Positions 54,476-61,480 of a DNA stretch of 64,000 nt are shown piece by piece. Source of the stretch: Vibrio methylphosphonaticus (GTDB lineage: Bacteria > Pseudomonadota > Gammaproteobacteria > Enterobacterales > Vibrionaceae); the NCBI RefSeq assembly GCF_023634655.1, contig NZ_JAMKMS010000005.1, positions 124,001 through 188,000 on the forward strand, in the 5' to 3' direction. The translations under genes and the position numbers were made by a program. Numbering within the stretch: the stretch's first letter is position 1; each line of letters starts with the position of its first letter. The notes below the pieces were generated by a model. It did no database searches and had not been told where the DNA came from. It saw nothing but the letters and a program-made list of their open reading frames with translations.

Positions 54476-55462
54476 TTGTCGATTATTAAAGAGTGTATTC
54501 GCACAGTTGGACGTGGGTCTCGTGGACGTGGTCCGTTAACTCAAGAACAAGCTAAGCAAGTGATGGAAGAATTTGTTGCTGGACAAATTGGCGATGATCA
54601 AATGGCAATGTTGATGATGCTCATCCGCGTGCGCGATGAAACCCCAGAGGAAATAGCGGGCTTCGTAGAAGGTATGAAGCCTCATTACTCAGAAATCAAT
54701 GCTGATTTTGACTGGCCCTTGTATGCTGGCAAAAGAGTGGGGCAATCATCGGGGAAACCTTGGCATCTGATCGCGGCGAGCATTTTGGCTGAACATGGTG
54801 TGCGTGTGGTTTTGCATGGTGATTTAGATAAAGAAAGTGACCGATTACATGCAAAAGACTGTTTGAGCGAACTGAATATCTCTAAGGCACAAGATTTAGC
54901 GCAAGCGCAACAGCTTCTTGACCGCGATAATATTGCCTATTTACCGTTAAATCACTTCTGTCCAATTGCTAAAAAAATGTTGGATTGGAAGCATCGCTAT
55001 GGTCTAAGAACACCAATCAATACCGTTATACGAGCACTTAATCCAGCGAATGCACCTTTTGGCATGCGAGGAAGTTTTCACCCAGGCTTCCAAGAACTTC
55101 ATGCTAAAGTCGAGCACCTTCTCGCGCGACACGCGCCAGATAATAATGATTATCAACGAATGCTATCGTTTAAAGGTCAAGGTGGCGAAACGGAGTACAA
55201 TCCGAAAGTGAGCCAAACCGTGTGGTGGGTTGAAGCCGATACGATTCATTCTGAATACGTTGAAGAGAGTATGGCTGAGTTAGCGCTTCCGCAACGTTGT
55301 CCACTGCAGACACCGCAAGAAGAAATGCAGTTGATGGCAAACACAGTTGTCTCCACATTGACCGCAGCGCTGTTTTCAATTTCAGGAAACTGGCAACAAG
55401 CGTCTGAGAAAGCGAAGCAGTACTGGAATGAGTATTGTCAGACGCCAAGCACTAGTTGTTAA
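54476..55462 (+). CDS. ybiB: YbiB/TrpD2-like DNA-binding protein (anthranilate phosphoribosyltransferase fold)
   Basis: The start is TTG 54476 (AAAAGGA seven bases upstream; after initiation MSIIKECIRTVGRGSRGRG). The 328-residue product has the TrpD N-terminal helices (TQEQAKQVMEEFVAGQIGDDQMAMLMMLIRVRDETPEE). The large domain lacks the tight phosphoribosyl-pyrophosphate loop of TrpD (KRVGQSSGKPWHLIA in its place). E. coli YbiB binds nucleic acid and is LexA-linked instead of making tryptophan; I infer the same class here. Confidence 0.85.
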   Translation: MSIIKECIRTVGRGSRGRGPLTQEQAKQVMEEFVAGQIGDDQMAMLMMLIRVRDETPEEIAGFVEGMKPHYSEINADFDWPLYAGKRVGQSSGKPWHLIAASILAEHGVRVVLHGDLDKESDRLHAKDCLSELNISKAQDLAQAQQLLDRDNIAYLPLNHFCPIAKKMLDWKHRYGLRTPINTVIRALNPANAPFGMRGSFHPGFQELHAKVEHLLARHAPDNNDYQRMLSFKGQGGETEYNPKVSQTVWWVEADTIHSEYVEESMAELALPQRCPLQTPQEEMQLMANTVVSTLTAALFSISGNWQQASEKAKQYWNEYCQTPSTSC

Positions 55463-55471
55463 GTAACAACC

Positions 55472-55500
55472 AGGCGCAGTCATTGACTGCGCCTGTTTTA
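55472..55500 (+). terminator. Terminator between ybiB and ktrB
   Basis: AGGCGCAGTCA / TGACTGCGCCT stem with a very small loop and a short T-rich tail, in a convergent gap. Confidence 0.7.
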
Positions 55501-55511
55501 TTAAACCGCTA

Positions 55512-56879
55512 TTAACCGGTTAAGACGTTGTCTTCGGGGTACTTCAATAGCGTTGGTTTTGGTCTTGCTAACATGTACGCTAGCGTTAATGGCCCGATAC
55601 GACCAATGATCATCACAACAATCATAATCCACTTACCTTCAGTATTGAGCTGAGCGGTTAACCCTGCTGTTAGTCCCACGGTAGCGAATGCCGATATGGT
55701 TTCAAATAGCACTTGTTCAAACTTTGCTTGTTGGGTGACCATAAGTAAAAACATAGCGATGGTCAAAATAGCGCCGCTCACTACTATGATTGCCAAGGAC
55801 TTAGTAACCGTTTGCCAACTAACTGTTTTATTAAAGATTTCCACATATTGCTTTTGTCTTAAGAATGCCCATGTAGCATAAAAAGCAACGGCAAATGTCG
55901 ACACCTTGATTCCACCGCCTGTCGATGTGGAGCCTGCACCGATCAGCATCAAGATGATCATAATCAGTAGGGCGGGTTGTCCAAACTGCGCGATGTCGAC
56001 ACTATTAAAGCCAGCGGTACGAGCACTTGCCGACTGGAAGAAAGCCGAGAGCCACTGTCCACCAGGAGGTAAAGCGCCCAGGGTTGCAGGGTTGGTACGT
56101 TCCAGTAAAAAGAAAAATAGTGTGCCGCCCAATAACAAGATTGGTGTGGCAGTAAGCATAATTTTCGTATGCAGCCCGAGCCTAGAAAAGCCTTTTTTAC
56201 CATTGATCGCAAGATCACTGACAACGGTAAAACCCAACCCACCGAATATGAATAATCCAGATAAAACGAGCAAGACAATCGGTTGTGAGGCGAAACTCAT
56301 CATGCTGTCTGAGAACAAAGCAAAGCCGGCGTTATTGAACGCGGAAATGGCATGGAATATGGCGTAAAACACGCCTTGAGACCAGCCCATTTCGGGAATC
56401 CAACGTATCGCTAGGATGGCCGCGCCAATCGCTTCTGCAACCAAAGCAAAAATGATGATTTTCTTTACTAACCCTTTGATATTAACTCGACGATCTTGGC
56501 CAAGCGCCTCTTGAGCCAAGGCTTGCTGTTTCAGGCTTAACCTAACACCAAACATATAGAGTAAAACCGCTGAAAGCGTCATTTGCCCTAATCCACCAAT
56601 TTGCATCAACAGCATCAGCAACACTTTCCCCGAAGTCGTGAAATGCTGACCGGTATCCACCACGCCAAGTCCTGTAACGCTGATAGCGGATGTCGCCGTA
56701 AAGAAAGCGTCGGTAAAGCTCAACCCGGTTACCGAAAATACGGGCAGTGTCAGCAATAAAGCCGAGGGCACTAACACTGCCATAAAGCTAGCCAGAATAA
56801 GGTAAGGTTCTGACGGTATCGCTGATTTCTTGTTGAGTTTAAGCGGATAAATCAGACCTTTTTGGAAGCGGCGGCTCAT
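55512..56879 (-). CDS. ktrB: Ktr potassium uptake channel subunit KtrB
   Basis: The Na+-dependent K+ translocating subunit. The 455-residue length equals KtrB of Vibrio alginolyticus. Four pore-loop repeats can be seen: TSAISVTGLGVVDT, HAISAFNNAGFALF, SARTAGFNSVD and ETISAFATVGLTAGLT, each with the conserved selectivity Gly. Its start overlaps the ktrA stop by 4 bp. Confidence 0.94.
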   Translation of the reverse strand: MSRRFQKGLIYPLKLNKKSAIPSEPYLILASFMAVLVPSALLLTLPVFSVTGLSFTDAFFTATSAISVTGLGVVDTGQHFTTSGKVLLMLLMQIGGLGQMTLSAVLLYMFGVRLSLKQQALAQEALGQDRRVNIKGLVKKIIIFALVAEAIGAAILAIRWIPEMGWSQGVFYAIFHAISAFNNAGFALFSDSMMSFASQPIVLLVLSGLFIFGGLGFTVVSDLAINGKKGFSRLGLHTKIMLTATPILLLGGTLFFFLLERTNPATLGALPPGGQWLSAFFQSASARTAGFNSVDIAQFGQPALLIMIILMLIGAGSTSTGGGIKVSTFAVAFYATWAFLRQKQYVEIFNKTVSWQTVTKSLAIIVVSGAILTIAMFLLMVTQQAKFEQVLFETISAFATVGLTAGLTAQLNTEGKWIMIVVMIIGRIGPLTLAYMLARPKPTLLKYPEDNVLTG

Positions 56880-57538
56880 GACAATCTGATCTTTTCGTGT
56901 AAATCTTTTTCTGGGCCAGCAACAATAATCATGTCACCCATTTCTAATGTTTGGCTCATTTTGGGGCTGGCATCCAGTTCTGGCCCTCGTTTGAACCCAA
57001 GCACCTTAATGTTACTTGCTTGACAAACAGCGACATCAGCCAAGGTTTTACCCATGAGTTTGTTGCCAACAACGATTTCGGTTAACGCTAAGCCACTTCC
57101 CAGTTCATTGAAAGCAATCACTCGGTTATCGAGCATCCTCTGCGCCACTCGGATCCCCATATCTCTTTCAGGCATAATGATTTTATCCGCACCTATCTTT
57201 TGCAAGATTTTGTATTGGAATTTATCATTCGCCTTAACCCACACTTTTTTCACTTTGGCTTCTTTCAATACGAGCGTGGTCAGAATACTGGCATTAATGT
57301 CATTACCAATGGAAACCATCACCATGTCGAACTCGCTAAGTCTCAGCTCTTCAACGGTTTCTTCTATGGTGCAGTTGGCAATGATGCCTTGTGCAACGAT
57401 CTTGGACACTTCCTTTACACGATCTTCATTGATGTCGATAGCAAGAACTTGAGCACCAGCTTCAGATAACGCTTTACAAATACTCATGCCAAAGCGCCCT
57501 AAACCAATGACGGCGTATTGTTTGGTCACTGCTTTCAT
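56876..57538 (-). CDS. ktrA: Ktr potassium uptake regulatory subunit KtrA
   Basis: A cytoplasmic RCK protein of 220 residues that forms the gating ring on KtrB. The Rossmann N-half has YAVIGLGRFGMSICKAL (GxGxxG) with the acidic residue of LAIDINEDRV at the end of strand 2. The C-half is an RCK-C domain (VVGNKLMGKTLADVAV). ATP/ADP binding controls the channel in the family. First gene of ktrAB. Confidence 0.94.
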   Translation of the reverse strand: MKAVTKQYAVIGLGRFGMSICKALSEAGAQVLAIDINEDRVKEVSKIVAQGIIANCTIEETVEELRLSEFDMVMVSIGNDINASILTTLVLKEAKVKKVWVKANDKFQYKILQKIGADKIIMPERDMGIRVAQRMLDNRVIAFNELGSGLALTEIVVGNKLMGKTLADVAVCQASNIKVLGFKRGPELDASPKMSQTLEMGDMIIVAGPEKDLHEKIRLS

Positions 57539-57704
57539 ATATCTACCTGCTTACTTTGTATTTATGCATTCGGAGCTTCACGCTAGGTGGCGATCGTTTT
57601 AAATATAGTATGAATTATCGGATAAAAATTTCAGTGTTATCTGATAATGACAACTGAGCACCTAAATATGCATCAAACGCTTAAAATGTAGACAGGTCAA
57701 CGCG

Positions 57705-60221
57705 CTATTCGACTTGGCTAGGTTGTACGAGATCGGCTCTTCTCATAAATTGGCTTTCCAGATTGTCGTCGACTGGTTGCTCGAAAAGAGACGTCAGCCA
57801 GTCAAGGTCGTGCTCTTGTATCGTTGCTTTGACGATAAAGGCACGCTGCATGATATTGGCGCTTATCACGGCCTTTCGATGTTCGGAATCTGTGATACCG
57901 CTATCAAATGACAGTGTTTTGTTGTTGTCCATAACAATGGTGTTAGTGAGCTGAACGATCAGTGACATGGCATCACTTTTTGAAGCGATGCGATACAAGT
58001 AGCCAGATTCAACTTTCTGTTTTACCCAATAATCCATGTCACTGAGGTTTAACGGAGTGCGGCTGATGACCAGTGCTTCACACTGCTTTGACCAAGGTTT
58101 TATGGATACTGGCGTATGTTTGAACTCAGGTTGACCTGAGAAAGGGTCGGTATAAGGCGAAATGAGCTGGCATGCTTTCGCATTACTGGCTGTTGCGAAG
58201 TTCCAATGAATAGGAACAAAGGCTTGATTGGGAGTAATGCCAGAGTCTATCGTCACTCGCATATGAATGTTGGCGTGAGGGTTGGATAGCTCAGCGATAT
58301 CTCCGGAATTGAGCCCCCACATGAGTGCCGTATCAGGGTGCAGGCTAACAAACGGTTCTGGGGTGTGGGAGGCAAGTTGGGGTGACAATCCAGTGCGGCT
58401 CATGGTGTGCCAATGGTCGCGCGTCCGGCCACTGTTAAGCAAAATAGGCCGTGTCGTATCGGTTGCTTGTTGTGGGGGTTGATATTCCGTGGCGATAAAG
58501 TGTGCTTTTTGGTTGGTCGTATAAAATTGATGTTGCTTGAACAGCCGTTGATTGACGACTTCGGTTTGTAACGCCAGCACAGGCCATTGTTGCGGAACCA
58601 GCGTGTTGTATCCTTTGTCATCTAATTGGGTTAAGCCCGTTAATGTCAGATCGCGCTGTTGACCGTTTTCATTATCTAAGGTCGTCATTCGAGCATATTC
58701 ATTGAAAATTTGCCCCTCATGTAAGTAATCAAACGCGTCGGTAAAGCCCATTTTCATTGCCACTTGGCTCACTATCCACCAGTCGGGCTTTGCCATGCCA
58801 GGGCTAGGAAGTAATCGTCGCTGCCTCGAAATACGGCGCTCAGAGTTGCTGACTGTTCCCGATTTCTCGCTCCAGCCTTGCGCGGGTAAAAGTACATCGG
58901 CCAGTTGGGCGGTTTCGGTCTCTTTAATACAATCAGAGACCACCACAAATGGACACTTTTGTAGCGCCGATTTTATCTTTTCTGAGTTGGGCAGGCTCAC
59001 CATAGGGTTGGTTGCCATGATCCAAACGGCTTTGATTTTTCCTTCTTCGATTGCGTCAAACAAATCGATGGCTTTAAGACCAGGTTTGGTGGCTAGGGTT
59101 GACGTTTGCCAAAACTCACTAATCAATGAGTGATGCATTGGATTATCAAACTCCATATGGCTCGCGAGTGTGTTCGCCAGTGCACCCACTTCTCTTCCTC
59201 CCATCGCATTGGGTTGCCCTGTGACAGAGAAGGGGCCCATTCCTGGCTGTCCTATTCTACCTGTAGCCAGATGGCAATTTAGAATGCTGTTAACTTTGTC
59301 AGAGCCACTCGTGGACTGATTAACACCTTGAGAGTAAATGGTGACGGTTTTATCGGTGTTGGCAAATAGGGCGTAAAACTCATCAAGTTGCGATTGAGTC
59401 AACCCGGTGATGGAATCAACATCGCCGATCTGCTTCGCTGCTGCTAGCGTGTTATCAAATCCTTGCGTATGGTGTTCGATGTAGTGAGTGTTGAGGTGTT
59501 CCGTTAGCGCGAGATGATTTAACAGGCCATTAAACAGCGCAACATCACTGCCAGAATCAATGGCGAGGTGCAGATCGGCAAGCTCACAAGTCGCGGTTTC
59601 ACGAGGGTCAATAACCACCACTTTCATATTTGGGTTGTTCTGTTTGGCTGTCTTTAAGCGTTGAAATAGAACCGGATGACACCATGCCAAGTTAGAACCT
59701 GTAATGACGACCAAGTCAGCCAATTCGATATCTTCATAGACGACGGGGACAGTATCGCTGCCGAAAGCACGTTTATGGCCCACGACGCTCGAAGCCATGC
59801 ATAACCGAGAATTACTATCGATATTACCGCTACCAATAAAGCCTTTCATGAGTTTGTTCGCGACATAATAGTCTTCAGTGAGCAGCTGACCTGAGACATA
59901 AAATGCGACGGACTCAGGACCATATTGTTCGATGGTCTTCTGAAACTGTTGAGCCACGAGCGACGTCGCCTCATCCCAAGTTTTAGACGTCTCCGTGACC
60001 GCGTCTAAGGTGCGCGTGCGATGAGTGGGTGACAAAAGGCGGCCGTCAGTAATGACCGTATCACCTAGCGCGATTCCTTTTGTACAAAGTTTGCCATAAT
60101 TAGAAGGATGAGCCTTGTCCCCGCGTATCTCCAATCGTCCTTTAGACGTCGGTCGAGCCTCAATTCCGCATCCTACTCCGCAGTATGGGCAGGTTGATTT
60201 TATCCAGCCATCTTCATGCAT
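57705..60221 (-). CDS. nasA: Assimilatory nitrate reductase catalytic subunit
   Basis: It reduces nitrate to nitrite in the cytoplasm with bis-MGD molybdenum. ATG 60221 (GAGGGA six bases upstream, MHEDGWIKSTCPYCG) is chosen over an in-frame ATG at 60245. The 4Fe-4S motif CPYCGVGC with the distant Cys of KLCTKG is at the start. Molybdopterin oxidoreductase domains follow, and the C-terminal MGD domain has HWNFATASNAK. The 838-residue product has only a weakly Cys-bearing tail, so no clear BFD-like domain. It is divergent from cobA-nirB. Confidence 0.92.
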   Translation of the reverse strand: MHEDGWIKSTCPYCGVGCGIEARPTSKGRLEIRGDKAHPSNYGKLCTKGIALGDTVITDGRLLSPTHRTRTLDAVTETSKTWDEATSLVAQQFQKTIEQYGPESVAFYVSGQLLTEDYYVANKLMKGFIGSGNIDSNSRLCMASSVVGHKRAFGSDTVPVVYEDIELADLVVITGSNLAWCHPVLFQRLKTAKQNNPNMKVVVIDPRETATCELADLHLAIDSGSDVALFNGLLNHLALTEHLNTHYIEHHTQGFDNTLAAAKQIGDVDSITGLTQSQLDEFYALFANTDKTVTIYSQGVNQSTSGSDKVNSILNCHLATGRIGQPGMGPFSVTGQPNAMGGREVGALANTLASHMEFDNPMHHSLISEFWQTSTLATKPGLKAIDLFDAIEEGKIKAVWIMATNPMVSLPNSEKIKSALQKCPFVVVSDCIKETETAQLADVLLPAQGWSEKSGTVSNSERRISRQRRLLPSPGMAKPDWWIVSQVAMKMGFTDAFDYLHEGQIFNEYARMTTLDNENGQQRDLTLTGLTQLDDKGYNTLVPQQWPVLALQTEVVNQRLFKQHQFYTTNQKAHFIATEYQPPQQATDTTRPILLNSGRTRDHWHTMSRTGLSPQLASHTPEPFVSLHPDTALMWGLNSGDIAELSNPHANIHMRVTIDSGITPNQAFVPIHWNFATASNAKACQLISPYTDPFSGQPEFKHTPVSIKPWSKQCEALVISRTPLNLSDMDYWVKQKVESGYLYRIASKSDAMSLIVQLTNTIVMDNNKTLSFDSGITDSEHRKAVISANIMQRAFIVKATIQEHDLDWLTSLFEQPVDDNLESQFMRRADLVQPSQVE

Positions 60222-60268
60222 ACACATTCCCTCGTCGCTCAGCATTTATTTTATTATTGTTTAGAGAG

Positions 60269-60284
60269 GCAATTTCTACGCCAT
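60269..60284 (-). promoter_or_regulatory. Sigma-54 promoter match for nasA
   Basis: On the minus strand TGGCGTAGAAATTGCC has GG and GC ten bases apart (TGGC-N7-TTGC). It would start transcription near 60258, about 37 bp before the nasA ATG. Confidence 0.55.
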
Positions 60285-60352
60285 GTTGATTAAAAGCGCC
60301 AAAAATCAATATTTTAAAATTAACTTATTATTTATCAGGAACTTAGAGAGGC

Positions 60353-60368
60353 TACCACTAAAGTGGTA
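60353..60368. promoter_or_regulatory. Perfect 7-2-7 NarL/NarP-type palindrome
   Basis: TACCACT-AA-AGTGGTA fits the NarL/NarP consensus arrangement (TACYYMT, two bases, then the inverse). It lies between the divergent nasA and cobA genes. Nitrate-responsive control by NarQ-NarP is the likely meaning. Confidence 0.6.
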
Positions 60369-60410
60369 GTTGGTGTTTGTTGTGGCTATTGCGTGCGAAG
60401 AGTGGTTGTG

Positions 60411-60427
60411 TGCACTGTTTTGGTGGT
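60411..60427. promoter_or_regulatory. NtrC-like site between nasA and cobA
   Basis: TGCACTG-TTT-TGGTGGT resembles the NtrC dyad TGCACYA-N3-TGGTGCA with two or three mismatches. It is about 150-180 bp from both predicted sigma-54 starts. Confidence 0.4.
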
Positions 60428-60567
60428 AAATGCACTAAAAACGCTCAAAAAATGCAATCCGAGATTGTTTTTTGACTGATCGTTAATTCTTTTTATTTGA
60501 TATATTTCATATTAACTATTTGTTTTTGATGGTTTTTTGTCTTTATTTTCCACCGTGTTTTTAGTGT

Positions 60568-60583
60568 TGGCACTGTCCTTGCT
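60568..60583 (+). promoter_or_regulatory. Sigma-54 promoter for cobA-nirB
   Basis: TGGCACTGTCCTTGCT matches the RpoN consensus TGGCAC-N5-TTGCT, with GG and GC ten bases apart. Predicted start about 60594, 45 bp before the cobA ATG. Confidence 0.75.
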
Positions 60584-60638
60584 GTGTCATAGTCAGACAA
60601 GAAAGATAATGAGTCATTGAATGACCATGGAGCGCCAT

Positions 60639-61460
60639 ATGAAAGGAATCAGTCATCAAAGCAATGTGACGTTAATTGGAGCCGGCCCAGGAGATCCGGA
60701 TCTGTTGACGATTAAAGCAATGAAAGCCATACAAGCTGCCGATACCATTATATTTGATAATTTGGTTAGCGAGCCCATTCGAGCATTATTCCCTAGCACC
60801 GCTACGTTAATTTTTGTTGGCAAGCAGAAAGGTTGCCACAGCGCTTCACAAGACGACATTAATCAAATTTTGTTAGAGCAAGCAAAAATAGGCGGTCGAA
60901 TTTGCCGAGTTAAAGGCGGCGATTCATTTGTGTTCGGTCGTGGTGGTGAAGAAATGCTGTGGCTTAGCCAACATGGCGTAGACGTTGAAGTGATCCCTGG
61001 GATTACGGCGGCGTCCGGCTGCACGACCTATTCCCAGATTCCTCTCACCCACCGTGGTCTAGCGCAGGGCTGTACATTTATTACAGCGCATGCAGAGCGT
61101 GATCTAGAGGTGCATTGGGATGCGTTAGCCAAGTTGAACCAAACATTAGTGATTTATATGGGCTTGACCAAGACCCAATTAATATCCGCATCGCTAATTG
61201 AAGCAGGCATGGACTCAAATACGCCGGTGGCATTAATTGAAAAAGGCTGTTGCCCGGATCAGCGCACGCTTATTGGTACGTTGGATGAGTTGGATACGTT
61301 GAAACAGCGCCATAGCGTACAGTCTCCTGCTCTTATCGTAATTGGTCAGGTGGTGACTGTTGCTGAAAAAATGCAATGGTTAGCGCAACGCTCAATGAGC
61401 CCTGTATTGGATGAACCAGCAGTCGAAACTGAACTGCGAAGATTAAAACTGACAGCTTAA
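60639..61460 (+). CDS. cobA: Uroporphyrinogen-III C-methyltransferase
   Basis: It adds two methyl groups to uroporphyrinogen III to make precorrin-2, the first step to siroheme, the cofactor NirB needs. ATG 60639 (GGAG six bases upstream; MKGISHQSNVTLIGAGPGDPDLL) is chosen over the frame start at 60621. SAM-binding signature GAGPGDPDLLT, VKGGDSFVFGRGGEE and GITAASGCTTYSQIPLTHR are visible. At 273 residues it is a stand-alone CobA without CysG domains. It lies 20 bp before nirB. Confidence 0.95.
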   Translation: MKGISHQSNVTLIGAGPGDPDLLTIKAMKAIQAADTIIFDNLVSEPIRALFPSTATLIFVGKQKGCHSASQDDINQILLEQAKIGGRICRVKGGDSFVFGRGGEEMLWLSQHGVDVEVIPGITAASGCTTYSQIPLTHRGLAQGCTFITAHAERDLEVHWDALAKLNQTLVIYMGLTKTQLISASLIEAGMDSNTPVALIEKGCCPDQRTLIGTLDELDTLKQRHSVQSPALIVIGQVVTVAEKMQWLAQRSMSPVLDEPAVETELRRLKLTA

Positions 61461-61480
61461 TATTTTAAAAGGAATGAATT

